Position numbers and translations under genes: made by a program. Positions 1 to 10,207 of a stretch of DNA of 64,000 nucleotides are shown piece after piece. The notes under the pieces were generated by a model. That model was not told the DNA's origin, did not search any database, and was given only the letters and a program-made list of their open reading frames with translations. Position 1 is the first letter of the stretch; the number at the start of each line of letters is the position of its first letter. The stretch is from Flagellimonas lutaonensis (GTDB taxonomy: Bacteria > Bacteroidota > Bacteroidia > Flavobacteriales > Flavobacteriaceae), in NCBI RefSeq assembly GCF_000963865.1, contig NZ_CP011071.1, positions 872,501 through 936,500 on the forward strand, read 5' to 3'.

Positions 1-42
1 TGCGTGCAAGGCAGGCGCTCTAGCCAGCTGAGCTAATTCCCC
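1..42 (-). tRNA. tRNA-Ala(TGC), 5' part only
   Basis: The reverse strand from 42 downwards begins GGGGAATTAGCTCAGC and runs through the D arm into an anticodon loop CTTGCAC, giving anticodon TGC (plus-strand 6-8). The gene is cut by the left edge of the window. It follows 16S and tRNA-Ile on the same strand, the usual Bacteroidota 16S-Ile-Ala-23S order, so a 23S gene is expected just outside the window. Confidence 0.9.
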
Positions 43-343
43 GTTTCCCAGTTGTCAGTTGTCAGTGAACAGTTGACAGTTCCTTAAAAAACGGCGCACC
101 GTTACCGATGACCCAACCTCTAGAATTTCCCTATCCAATATTTCTTTAAGAACTTCAAAAACCATAGGCGGACCTTTGACTTTCCACCTTTAACCTTCAA
201 CTCGCAGCCGCGCCGCGCCGTAGTCCCTGACAGGCTCACCTCGACCGCGCTCGGCACAAACTTCTCGCCCTTCCTCGACCTGGTAGTCCCGGGCAGGCTC
301 ACTTCGGCTACGCTCAGCATGAACTTCTCGCCCTTCCTCGACC
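43..343. other. rRNA operon spacer between tRNA-Ile and tRNA-Ala
   Basis: About 300 bp without a gene separates the two spacer tRNAs, which looks long for this position. The part near tRNA-Ala (about 50-80) carries repeated CAGTTGTCAGTTG-like words in both orientations. The middle (about 180-220) is GC-rich with CGCCGCGCCG. The part next to tRNA-Ile is a 63-bp tandem repeat described separately. Open frames here are overlaid on the repeats and are not credible genes. Confidence 0.7.
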
Positions 344-346
344 TGG
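221..346. repeat. Two tandem 63-bp repeats seeded by the tRNA-Ile 3' end
   Basis: Copies lie at 221-283 and 284-346 and differ at roughly nine positions. Each copy starts with about 17 bp matching the 3' end of the adjacent tRNA-Ile gene (plus-strand TAGTCCCGGGCAGGCTC against TAGTCTCGGGCAGGCTC at 347-363). The rest of the unit contains CTTCGGCTACGCTCAGCATG, a word of the style found in interspersed flavobacterial repeats. The downstream half of the unit (ACTTCTCGCCCTTCCTCGACCTGG) is identical in both copies. Read on the transcribed strand, the operon contains tRNA-Ile followed by two partial copies of its 3' end. Confidence 0.85.
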
Positions 347-420
347 TAGTCTCGGGCAGGCTCGAACTGCCGACCTCTACATTATCAGTGTAGCGCTCTA
401 ACCAGCTGAGCTACGAGACT
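344..420 (-). tRNA. tRNA-Ile(GAT) with encoded CCA
   Basis: The reverse strand from 420 reads AGTCTCGTAGCTCAGC, then an anticodon loop CTGATAA (anticodon GAT, plus-strand 84-86 of line 301 plus, i.e. 384-386), a T arm with GGTTCGA-like sequence, and an acceptor strand CGAGACT pairing with AGTCTCG. The discriminator base is the complement of 347, and CCA is encoded at 346-344. It sits about 90 bp downstream of the 16S 3' end and is co-transcribed with it. Confidence 0.95.
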
Positions 421-509
421 GCTATATCAAAAAAAACATATGGGTGACAGCGCACAGGGAAAGAACCCCGTCGCGGGCAACGGCCCCCGAAAAGGGGACG
501 TCTCTCTAG

Positions 510-2035
<1,526 letters not shown>

Positions 2036-2161
2036 GGAAATCTTAAACTGATCCCCCAACAAAGGCCGCACCCGGCGATCAAAATGGTTCTCTCTCTGTT
2101 TACGCTGTCATTATTCCCAATATGTATATGAACTTCACAAAACAAAAGACCCGGCCCTCTC

Positions 2162-2187
2162 AAAAAAAAACGCCCGAAAAACGGACA
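2162..2187 (-). terminator. Hairpin plus U9 tract inside the 16S leader
   Basis: On the minus strand the sequence reads GTCCG, loop TTTTT, CGGGC, then G and nine T. That is a 5-bp stem followed by a U run, downstream of the rRNA promoter at 2230-2261 and upstream of 16S. It could end readthrough from the upstream porin gene, act as a leader attenuator overridden by antitermination, or be fortuitous. The stem is short. Confidence 0.35.
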
Positions 2188-2229
2188 ACTGACCGGAAAA
2201 AAATGCCCTGCCATCAAGCAAAGCGGGTG

Positions 2230-2261
2230 CAAATATAATCACGTTATTTTAATCCCACAAA
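2230..2261 (-). promoter_or_regulatory. rRNA operon promoter (Bacteroidota -33/-7)
   Basis: On the minus strand, TTTG (2261-2258), a 20-bp spacer and TATATTTG (2237-2230) match the Bacteroidota consensus TTTG-N19/21-TAnnTTTG exactly. The predicted start site lies near 2223, about 190 nt upstream of the mature 16S 5' end. No other match as good was seen between 2036 and 2349. Confidence 0.75.
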
Positions 2262-2349
2262 TACTTGCGCAATAAAACAGCACAATTTTTTCACCTTTTT
2301 TATTAAGGATTTATTTTCCAAACGATTACAAAAATCCTTTGGGAAAAAA

Positions 2350-4347
2350 TTAGGAAAAGAAGTTCCAGACCAACCCAAAACGGATAACGAAATCACGGTA
2401 TGGATAATCAGGGGCGGCGTAATAATTATACTCACTGCCCCAAACAGTATTCAAGTGCTCTGCCTTTAGATAAATACGGGTCTGGCGCACCTTGGCGTTG
2501 ATAAAGAAATCGAGCATGGGATAACCGCCAAATTCTTCGCGTTCCTGAACATAGAACTCACCCAATAGAGGATGGTACGCATCCATGGTATATGAAGTGA
2601 AATATTTAAACGTAACCCCGGTCTGAAGAAACATGGCCTTTTTGAACACGTCTTTCGAAAAATAAAGCGTATTTCTGGTTACCAACTGGGGCAGGTTCAG
2701 CACGTTCATATCTTGAGAGACCTCTTGATACATGACGGTATTCATCAACGCCCAGCGCCTCCATTTAAACTCTTTGGAATACCTAACCTTTAAATAATTA
2801 ATCGTTTGATTGTTCTGGGCCGGTTTCACCAGTGCCCGTTCAAGGCCGTTCGCAATATCTTCTGCGTTGGCCTCTGACCTGAAATAAGTATAATTGTCAA
2901 TCGCATCATAACTCGCTGTTAGCGACCCTAAAAATTTCGAGTCCCATCCAAAGGTGACTCCCTTTATTTCTTGCTTCTCGAAACTAGTTGTATTCTGCCA
3001 GTTGAAATTTCTATAATTGCTCTGATACAGCAGCAAATTGAAATTGGGCATTCTGGAGGAGGCGTGGATGGCTGCATAGACCCTATTGTTTTCATTTATC
3101 TGGTAGGCTGCTCGCCCATTGATCACATTGCCCGACAACTTGCCCGAGACATTCAACGAAAAATCTCCGCTCAACGAAAAACCACCCAACGTGTTCTTGT
3201 AGCTTCCACCAAAATTGAGCTCTTCACCATGTAAGCGATTATCAATGCGGCCTTCATCATCAATAAGTATACTTCTGAAAAAGTAGTCATAGTTAAAAAG
3301 GCGAACATTCGCCGATATGGTACCCAGCGTTTTGTTTGAAAAGGTGCCGGACACCTGGTTGAACATAGTCTTCAGCGAGGCCTTATCATCTATGGGCACA
3401 ACAAAGGGCTCTGAACCGAAGACACCGCTCTGCCCGTCTTGCAAGAATTGGTAAAACTTGGTCTCGTAGCTGAACGTATGGCCGAACGAAAGAGAGCTTT
3501 TGGGGTTCAACGAATCTTTTTTGGCGCCTAGCAGTTTATATTGATGGTCTAGAAAATATCGCTTGCCCAGCACGCGGTTGTTGGCCAAGGTATTGTTGGC
3601 TCTTGAAAACTGCACATCAATTCGGGAGCGATCGGTAAACTCTTCTGCTCCCGATTCAAATTGCTCCCTATCTTCTATACCGCCATTTTCTTCGGTCTCC
3701 AAATTCTGTGCTGCAATGTGCCCCCTTGCCCAATATCTTCCATTTTTAGATCTGTAGTTGGCCGTTGCCACAAAATTACTCGATTGGGCTTGTTCGAACT
3801 GATATTTTCCAAGCGACCTAAAGCCCCTATGGAATACCGAAAGGTTAAACCGCTCCGATGTGTTCAAAGTCAGCAAGGCATCAAGAAGCTGGCCCTGCTC
3901 CAAAGTGGTCTTAAAGAAAAGCTCGGTCATGGGCGTTGGCACATGATAGTACTGCACATCTTCAGCCTCCATATAGTTGAAATGCTTGGCAGTTGCTCCA
4001 ATTCTAGGGTATATGTACGCACTTCTTGCATTATGGCCCAGTTTGTTGTAGGGTTGCCCCAGGTTTGCAAAGGGCATCAACTCGAAATCATCACTTCTCA
4101 GAAAGTTGTACTTATACTCTTTTTGTATGGTAAGGGTGGTATCTACATAGGTAGTATCACTGTCATGCGAAATGATAAGGTAATCTTTTATGGTAATTGC
4201 CCTACCCTTTTTCTTCGCCTGCTTCTTTTTTTTGCCAAAAACCGTTGCCGAGTCTTTCCTTTTTTGAAGGGGTGGCAGAGAATCTACCTGCGAATAGAGC
4301 GATGGCAATCCGAAGAAAAACAAAAGAATGATGAATGGTCTTATCAT
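2350..4347 (-). CDS. Putative outer-membrane porin (Porin_10-like)
   Basis: The 665-residue product starts with a signal peptide (MIRPFIILLFFFG, cleavage near residue 22 after SLYSQ), then a short Lys-rich stretch (about residues 36-50), then a long run of alternating hydrophobic/polar segments rich in aromatic residues. It ends in aromatic strands (LVWNFFS) as expected for an outer-membrane beta barrel. The overall pattern fits the putative porin family common in Flavobacteriia. The start is set at ATG 4347; an in-frame TTG five codons upstream overlaps the likely transcript start. A promoter lies at 4365-4394. It is monocistronic and followed by the rRNA promoter. The substrate is not predictable. 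Confidence 0.75.
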   Translation of the reverse strand: MIRPFIILLFFFGLPSLYSQVDSLPPLQKRKDSATVFGKKKKQAKKKGRAITIKDYLIISHDSDTTYVDTTLTIQKEYKYNFLRSDDFELMPFANLGQPYNKLGHNARSAYIYPRIGATAKHFNYMEAEDVQYYHVPTPMTELFFKTTLEQGQLLDALLTLNTSERFNLSVFHRGFRSLGKYQFEQAQSSNFVATANYRSKNGRYWARGHIAAQNLETEENGGIEDREQFESGAEEFTDRSRIDVQFSRANNTLANNRVLGKRYFLDHQYKLLGAKKDSLNPKSSLSFGHTFSYETKFYQFLQDGQSGVFGSEPFVVPIDDKASLKTMFNQVSGTFSNKTLGTISANVRLFNYDYFFRSILIDDEGRIDNRLHGEELNFGGSYKNTLGGFSLSGDFSLNVSGKLSGNVINGRAAYQINENNRVYAAIHASSRMPNFNLLLYQSNYRNFNWQNTTSFEKQEIKGVTFGWDSKFLGSLTASYDAIDNYTYFRSEANAEDIANGLERALVKPAQNNQTINYLKVRYSKEFKWRRWALMNTVMYQEVSQDMNVLNLPQLVTRNTLYFSKDVFKKAMFLQTGVTFKYFTSYTMDAYHPLLGEFYVQEREEFGGYPMLDFFINAKVRQTRIYLKAEHLNTVWGSEYNYYAAPDYPYRDFVIRFGLVWNFFS

Positions 4348-4364
4348 GCGCCCAACTTGCAAGG

Positions 4365-4394
4365 CAAAGTTAGTTTTTTTTGTTGCTAAACAAA
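4365..4394 (-). promoter_or_regulatory. Promoter of the putative porin gene
   Basis: On the minus strand, TTTG (4394-4391), an 18-bp spacer and TAACTTTG (4372-4365) fit the Bacteroidota consensus. The predicted start is near 4358, giving a very short leader before ATG 4347. This favours that ATG over the upstream TTG. Confidence 0.55.
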
Positions 4395-4526
4395 TGTGAA
4401 AGTTTTGGCATCGACAAAAGATGCCGGACGAAATGGCTCCGCTGGCCGAAAAAATGTTAAAAACTGTTAAGCGTACTAAAAAAAATCCATATTTTGAGCC
4501 GTTGATAGCTAATGCGATTAATTGTT

Positions 4527-7500
4527 ATGAAAAGAAAATTACCCCTCCTCTTCTTGGTGGCCGTGTCTTGTTCGTACGCCCAGTTCAATAAGAACGCTCC
4601 CTGGATGAAAGAACTGAAAAGAACCAACCCAAACACCTCTCTTTCAAAAGGCGCAACTGACAATAGCGGTGACACCTATACCTTCTATGAGATTACGGAG
4701 GTCTTTGACACGTATTGGAAAGCTAAAGACAAAAATGCCAAGGGCAGTGGTTACAAACCTTTTATGCGGTGGCGCAATTATTGGCAGCACTTCGTAAAGG
4801 CCGACGGTACTTTGCCCACTTCAAAAGAGCTTTGGCAAGCCTACAAAAACAAACAAACCGCAAAGGGCCCTGTGAACCCCACGAGCAACTGGACCCCTCT
4901 GGGACCAGTGGTCAGCAATGAGTTGGGGGGCTCACTGCCCGGTATTGGACGAATAAATGCCATCGCGGTAGATCCCAACAACGCCGACATTTGGTATGCC
5001 GGTGCCCCAGCAGGCGGCATTTGGAAATCTACGGACGCCGGTGATACGTGGACAAATATTTTTGACCAGTTTCCACAAATAGGGGTTTCCGGTATAGCCA
5101 TTGACCCGAACGACTCAAACATCATCTACATTGCAACGGGCGATGATGACGCCTCAGACTCATACAGCGCGGGGGTCTTTAAATCTATCGATGGCGGGTT
5201 AACTTGGAACGAAACGGGCCTTAGTCCCGATACCCAAGATGAGTTTGACACTATGAACGAAATTGTAATCGACCCAACCGATTCAAACGTTGTTTGGGTA
5301 GGCACTACCGATGGTCTTCAAAAATCAGAAGATGCGGGGGCTACTTGGGAAGTGAAGTTGACCGGCAATATCACCGATTTTAAATTGAAACCGGGAGACC
5401 CAAATACTATCTACGCGGTTGATTCCAATTCTTATTTTAGGTCTACCGATGGAGGCAACACCTTCGAAGAAATAACAAGTGTTTTGCCCACCAATGGGGG
5501 GCGAATGGTTTTGGGAGTTTCACCCGACGACCCTGCCGTGGTGTATGTGTTGGTAGCTGACGTTACGGCAAGAAGCTCAGCTTTCTTGGGACTGTTCAAA
5601 TCTACCGATAGTGGGGCTACCTTTACCCAAACGGGAAATACAGAAGACATTTTTGAATCGAACCAAGCTTGGTTCGATTTGGCAATAGAGGTCTCACCCA
5701 CAAATGCAGATGAAGTATACACTGGATGCCTAAATATTTGGAAAAGTACAGACGGGGGCGATTCGTTCTCCAAAGTAAACAATTGGAGCACAAACAACAG
5801 TGCCTATACCCATGCCGACATTCACACTTTGAAGTTTTTTGATGGCAAGCTTTTCTGTGGCAGCGATGGGGGCCTCTTCGTATCGGAAGATGGCGGCGGC
5901 AGCTTTACCGATAAGTCCGATGGTTTGGCCGTTACCCAATTTTACCGTATTGGTATCGCCAAGAACGATGCCAGCAAAATTGTTGGGGGCACACAAGACA
6001 ACTCAGGGTTTGTCTACAACAATAACGAATGGAATGTGTATACCGGAGGGGATGGCATGGACTACGAAATAGACCCATCTAATAGTAATATTGCTTACGG
6101 ATTCCTTCAATTTGGCAACCCCTTGTACATAACTACCGACCTTGGCCAGACGGTTGGCACAATCGCTTCCCCTGACACTGGGTCTGGCCCGATTTCCGGC
6201 AATTGGATCACCCCCTTGGCCGTTGATGGCGAGGGCACCGTTTATGCAGCGTACACCGCTGTTTTCAGATTAACGGGAAGTGAATGGGAAAGGGTATCAG
6301 ATTTTTTCAATGGCAACAATATTGATGACCTTGAAATTGACCCCAATGACCCCAACATCATGTACGCCGCAGAAAATGACGTGCTGTACCGCAGTGGTGA
6401 CCGTGGTGAAAACTTTGTGGCCATTGACACCTTGGGTACACAGATTTCAGATATAGCCATTAACAACAACAATAGTAACATCGTCTATGTGACCACCTCG
6501 GCCAGAGTTGGCCGATCACAAAGTCAACAGCCCCAAAATAGAGCGGTTTACCGTATTACAGTAGATGGCAACACATTGGTCTCTACCGAGAATATTACGT
6601 TTGACCTACCAACAGACCAAGCCTATTTTGCCATTGTACATCAGCCAAGAAATGACAACAATCCCATTTTTGTGGGCACAAGTCTTGGCGTTTATCGGCT
6701 TGATGATTCCTTGACAGAATGGGAACAATACTCTACCAATCTGCCCAATACGGCCATCAGCGATCTTGAAATCAGCCCAGACGATGAGATGTTGGTGGCG
6801 AGCACCTACGGCCGAGGGGCATGGCAAACACCTATACCAGTGCAGCTGCCGGCAGATGATATAAAACTGGTTTCTATAGAGGCCGTTTCGGGCACAGTAA
6901 CCTGCGCTGAAATAACCCCACAGATTACGGTGGAAAACAAAGGTTTAAATGCCATTTCACAGGTCGATGTCACCTACAGGCTAAACGAGGGAGGTAATCA
7001 AACATTCACATTCAATGGCACCATTGATAGTGGAGCTACCGAGACCTTTAGTTTGCCCACCCTCACACCGGCAGTGGGTCAAAGTTCTATTCTAACTGTA
7101 ACTGTCTCTATTGCCAATGATGCCTTTGATGACAACAACACAAAAAAAACCACATTGTTCATTGCCAATTCGTTTGCAAATGGTGACCAAGTGTTCGACT
7201 TTGAGACTGAAGCCACTTCTCTCTTTACGTATGACCTGGTGGGTGGCTCACCCGCCGTTTCTGGAGGTGTTTGGGAAAGAGGGGTGCCCACTGGCACACT
7301 ATTGAATACCGCTAGTTCCGGCACCCAAGTACTGGGCACTAACCTTGATGGCAACCACCCAGACCAAACAGTAGGTGTAATCTACAGTGGATGCTACGAC
7401 CTTTCTACCATATTGGCCCCCAAACTGAGTTTTCAAATGGCATTCGACCTAGAACAAGACTGGGACATCGTGTATGTGGTCTACTCTACCGATAATTTTG

Positions 7501-8831
7501 AGACCTCCGAGGTGCTTGGGGAGTTGGGAAGCCAACCAAATTGGTACAATAGCAACCGAACCAGAGAGTCATCGGGCAATACGGACTGTTTCAATTGTCC
7601 AGGCGCTCAATGGACCGGCACCAATGCAACCATGACCAAATACACCTATGATTTCTTGGCAAATGCGGCAAGGGGCGAAACCGATCTCACCGGCGAGACC
7701 AACATCCAATTCGCCATTGTTTTTGTTGCCGACCAATCAGTAAACCAAGAAGGAGTCATCATCGACGATTTTGTGGTTGAGGGCTTTCAAGACGACGACG
7801 ACGATGACAATGACGGGGTGTTGGATGTTGATGACAACTGCCCCTTGGTGGCCAATGCAGATCAGGCCGATGCCGATAACGATGGCATTGGTGATGTTTG
7901 TGATGAAGACGATGACAACGATGGGGTGTTGGATGCGTTGGATAATTGTCCATTTGTTGCCAATGCAGACCAAGCTGATGGCGATGGAGACGGCATTGGT
8001 GATGTTTGCGACGATGACCTGGACAACGATGGGGTTCCAAACGCCAACGACCTTTGCCCAGACACACCTGATGGCGCCGTGGTCGATGTCGATGGCTGCG
8101 AAACGTTCTCGTTGCCGAGTGACTTCTTTACAGTTTTGGTCACGGCCGAATCATGTATTTCGAACAACAACGGTAGTGTAACCCTAACCGCTTCGGAAGA
8201 GGGCAGCTATTCTGCCGAACTTTATGATAGCGAGGGGCTTGTTGAAATGATTCCGTTTAACATTGCGCATACCTTTGAAAACCTCGCGGCTGGCGACTAT
8301 CAAGTTTGCGCTGTTTTGGACAATCCGCAAGGATACCATCGCTGCTTTGACATTTCGGTTTCAGAACCAGAAGCGCTTAATGTAGGTTCCAAGGTCAGTT
8401 CGCTAAAGAATGAAGTGACCCTAAATCTATCGGGAGGCAAAGAGTACTTTATCGAGCTCAACAATGAACTGTTCTCCACCTCACAAAGTGAGATTACCTT
8501 GCCGCTGAAGAAGGTCGAAAATGTATTGACCGTGAGAACCGACAAAGATTGCCAAGGCACCTATGAAGAGACCATAATTTTAAGCTCGAAAGTGTTTATT
8601 TATCCCAATCCGGTTCAAAACGGAACCCTTAATGTCTATCTGGGATCAAACGAATTCAACAACGTGGAGACAGCGCTGTACAACCTCAATGGAAAAAGTG
8701 TTTTCAAAAAGAAGATGCAGCCCGACAGTGGCTACATAAACATGAATGTGTCAGGTTTGGCAAAAGGTGTTTATTTATTGAACATCAAAACGGAAAGGTC
8801 GTTGTTGAACTTTAAAATTTTAAAGAAATGA
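4527..8831 (+). CDS. Large T9SS-secreted BNR/sortilin-like protein with TSP3 repeats
   Basis: The 1434-residue protein has a signal peptide ([15 protein letters not shown], cleavage after SYAQ). BNR/Asp-box repeats follow over about residues 145-780, with many copies like [11 protein letters not shown] and [11 protein letters not shown], the sortilin/VPS10-type propeller pattern. A CARDB-like region lies near 790-880 and a jelly-roll-like segment near 890-1085. Asp-rich thrombospondin type 3 repeats ([13 protein letters not shown], about 1088-1188) should bind calcium. The C-terminal 75-80 residues (IYPNP ... GVYLLNIK) form a type A Por sorting domain, so it is exported through the type IX system to the surface or medium. 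ATG 4527 is preferred over ATG 4512. It overlaps the next gene by 4 bp. Ligand and activity are unknown. Confidence 0.85.
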   Translation: MKRKLPLLFLVAVSCSYAQFNKNAPWMKELKRTNPNTSLSKGATDNSGDTYTFYEITEVFDTYWKAKDKNAKGSGYKPFMRWRNYWQHFVKADGTLPTSKELWQAYKNKQTAKGPVNPTSNWTPLGPVVSNELGGSLPGIGRINAIAVDPNNADIWYAGAPAGGIWKSTDAGDTWTNIFDQFPQIGVSGIAIDPNDSNIIYIATGDDDASDSYSAGVFKSIDGGLTWNETGLSPDTQDEFDTMNEIVIDPTDSNVVWVGTTDGLQKSEDAGATWEVKLTGNITDFKLKPGDPNTIYAVDSNSYFRSTDGGNTFEEITSVLPTNGGRMVLGVSPDDPAVVYVLVADVTARSSAFLGLFKSTDSGATFTQTGNTEDIFESNQAWFDLAIEVSPTNADEVYTGCLNIWKSTDGGDSFSKVNNWSTNNSAYTHADIHTLKFFDGKLFCGSDGGLFVSEDGGGSFTDKSDGLAVTQFYRIGIAKNDASKIVGGTQDNSGFVYNNNEWNVYTGGDGMDYEIDPSNSNIAYGFLQFGNPLYITTDLGQTVGTIASPDTGSGPISGNWITPLAVDGEGTVYAAYTAVFRLTGSEWERVSDFFNGNNIDDLEIDPNDPNIMYAAENDVLYRSGDRGENFVAIDTLGTQISDIAINNNNSNIVYVTTSARVGRSQSQQPQNRAVYRITVDGNTLVSTENITFDLPTDQAYFAIVHQPRNDNNPIFVGTSLGVYRLDDSLTEWEQYSTNLPNTAISDLEISPDDEMLVASTYGRGAWQTPIPVQLPADDIKLVSIEAVSGTVTCAEITPQITVENKGLNAISQVDVTYRLNEGGNQTFTFNGTIDSGATETFSLPTLTPAVGQSSILTVTVSIANDAFDDNNTKKTTLFIANSFANGDQVFDFETEATSLFTYDLVGGSPAVSGGVWERGVPTGTLLNTASSGTQVLGTNLDGNHPDQTVGVIYSGCYDLSTILAPKLSFQMAFDLEQDWDIVYVVYSTDNFETSEVLGELGSQPNWYNSNRTRESSGNTDCFNCPGAQWTGTNATMTKYTYDFLANAARGETDLTGETNIQFAIVFVADQSVNQEGVIIDDFVVEGFQDDDDDDNDGVLDVDDNCPLVANADQADADNDGIGDVCDEDDDNDGVLDALDNCPFVANADQADGDGDGIGDVCDDDLDNDGVPNANDLCPDTPDGAVVDVDGCETFSLPSDFFTVLVTAESCISNNNGSVTLTASEEGSYSAELYDSEGLVEMIPFNIAHTFENLAAGDYQVCAVLDNPQGYHRCFDISVSEPEALNVGSKVSSLKNEVTLNLSGGKEYFIELNNELFSTSQSEITLPLKKVENVLTVRTDKDCQGTYEETIILSSKVFIYPNPVQNGTLNVYLGSNEFNNVETALYNLNGKSVFKKKMQPDSGYINMNVSGLAKGVYLLNIKTERSLLNFKILKK

Positions 8832-9574
8832 GACTAAATAGATTTTCAGTATTGACCCTTTTTTATCTTTTATTTTTAGCAGCCTGCAGCAGTGGCGGCT
8901 CTGGCGACGACGCGCCCCCTATTTCGGGCGGCGATGACGACCCGCCTCCGATTCCTGCACCATCATCGGCATCATTGGTATTTCCTGAAGATGATACGGA
9001 ATGCAATACGGGCGTTATTGACCCGAACGACGATACAAAGAGCACCGTAACTTTTGAGTGGAATGCCGCCCAGAACACTGATAGTTATTCGGTTACCGTA
9101 ACCAATTTAAATAGCGGCTCTTCGTTCTTCGCCAATTCGACCACTACCGAGACAGATATCAAAATTGACCGTGGCGTACCCTACGAGTGGTTTGTTATTT
9201 CCAGGGCACAGGGAACCACCGAGACAGCCACCAGCGCTACCTTCCGGTTTTACAATGAGGGGGCGGGCATTGAAAACTATGCTCCCTTTCCGGCCGAAGC
9301 GGTAAATCCTGAAAGGGGTGCCAATATTGACGCCGCAAGTTCGGTAACCTTGGAGTGGAGTGCCAGTGATGTGGACGATGATATTGCCGAGTATGAAATC
9401 TTCCTCAACGGAGGTATTGAGCAAGATCCCACCACCTCATTGGGCACAACGGCAGAAACCAATTTGCCCGATGTGCCAGTGACTTCAGGAACCACTTATT
9501 ATTGGAAGGTAAAGACAACCGATAGCAAGGGCAACTCTTCCACTTCTGAGGTTTTTGAGTTTAAGGTCAATTAA
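8828..9574 (+). CDS. Lipoprotein with two fibronectin-III-like domains
   Basis: The 248-residue product has a lipoprotein signal with lipobox LAAC (acylated Cys20), followed by a Ser/Gly/Asp/Pro-rich linker (about 20-45). The acidic residues just after the Cys resemble a Bacteroidota lipoprotein export signal, which would put the protein on the cell surface. Two beta-sandwich domains follow (about 48-140 and 155-248), with FN3-like patterns ([34 protein letters not shown]). Its ATG overlaps the stop of the T9SS protein gene (ATGA), implying translational coupling and perhaps a partnership at the surface. Specific function unknown. Confidence 0.75.
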   Translation: MRLNRFSVLTLFYLLFLAACSSGGSGDDAPPISGGDDDPPPIPAPSSASLVFPEDDTECNTGVIDPNDDTKSTVTFEWNAAQNTDSYSVTVTNLNSGSSFFANSTTTETDIKIDRGVPYEWFVISRAQGTTETATSATFRFYNEGAGIENYAPFPAEAVNPERGANIDAASSVTLEWSASDVDDDIAEYEIFLNGGIEQDPTTSLGTTAETNLPDVPVTSGTTYYWKVKTTDSKGNSSTSEVFEFKVN

Positions 9575-9579
9575 CAGAG

Positions 9580-10182
9580 TTGGGTGGATTAAAGCGTTTT
9601 TATCGATTTTTGGAAGAAGCCGGCACCGACGAGGCCGGCCGTGGTTGCTTGGCAGGGCCGGTAACCGCCGCGGCCATTGTATTGCCTCCCGACTTTAAAA
9701 ATTCTTTCCTTACAGATTCAAAACAGTTGACCGAACACAAACGTGAGTTGTTGCGCCCAATTTTGGAAGAACAGGCCCCGTCTTTTGGGGTAAGCCACGT
9801 TTTTCCTGATGAGATTGACGAAATCAACATCTTGAACGCCTCCATCAGGGCCATGCACCGGGCATTGGACCAATTGGATTGCCCCGTCAAGTTTATTATC
9901 GTGGATGGCAACCGGTTCAAGCCCTATGGCAATATCCCGTTCGAATGTATCATAAAGGGCGATGGAAAATACCTGAGTATCGCCGGTGCCTCTGTTTTGG
10001 CGAAAACCTATCGGGACGCCTACATGCGACAATTGCATGAAGAGTACCCCATGTACAATTGGGCCCAAAACAAAGGCTACCCTACAAAAGAACATCGTGA
10101 GGCCATTAAAAAATATGGGTTGACAAAATATCACCGAAAAAGTTTCAAACAGCTACCCACCCAATTGAAACTTGATGTCTAA
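9580..10182 (+). CDS. rnhB: Ribonuclease HII
   Basis: RNase HII removes ribonucleotides from RNA-DNA hybrids and misincorporated ribonucleotides in DNA, acting in the cytoplasm. The 200-residue protein has the signature TDEAGRG (catalytic D17, E18), FIIVDGNRF (D109) and [17 protein letters not shown] (D128), and ends with a basic tail. The in-frame stop at 9562-9564 and the lack of any ATG before the catalytic motif leave TTG at 9580 as the best start, 5 bp after the lipoprotein stop. Co-transcription with the two genes upstream is likely. Confidence 0.95.
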   Translation: MGGLKRFYRFLEEAGTDEAGRGCLAGPVTAAAIVLPPDFKNSFLTDSKQLTEHKRELLRPILEEQAPSFGVSHVFPDEIDEINILNASIRAMHRALDQLDCPVKFIIVDGNRFKPYGNIPFECIIKGDGKYLSIAGASVLAKTYRDAYMRQLHEEYPMYNWAQNKGYPTKEHREAIKKYGLTKYHRKSFKQLPTQLKLDV

Positions 10183-10195
10183 ACCGCTACATTTG
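10164..10195 (+). promoter_or_regulatory. Promoter of the lipoprotein gene at 10208
   Basis: ATTG (10164-10167), a 20-bp spacer and TACATTTG (10188-10195) match the Bacteroidota promoter. It overlaps the end of rnhB and would give a leader of only a few nucleotides before ATG 10208 or 10211. Confidence 0.55.
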
Positions 10196-10207
10196 TGCTA
10201 AACTTTT

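Noticed and set aside
120-320. 66-residue frame in the rRNA spacer, minus strand
   Set aside because: It translates the 63-bp tandem repeats between tRNA genes; no start signal, no conserved composition.
3661-4389. 242-residue plus-strand frame opposite the putative porin
   Set aside because: The minus strand has a signal peptide, barrel pattern and promoter; the opposite frame has none of these.
7759-8181. Long Cys/His- or Met-rich frames on both strands over the TSP3 region
   Set aside because: Artefacts of Asp/Asn-rich repeated codons in the T9SS protein gene.
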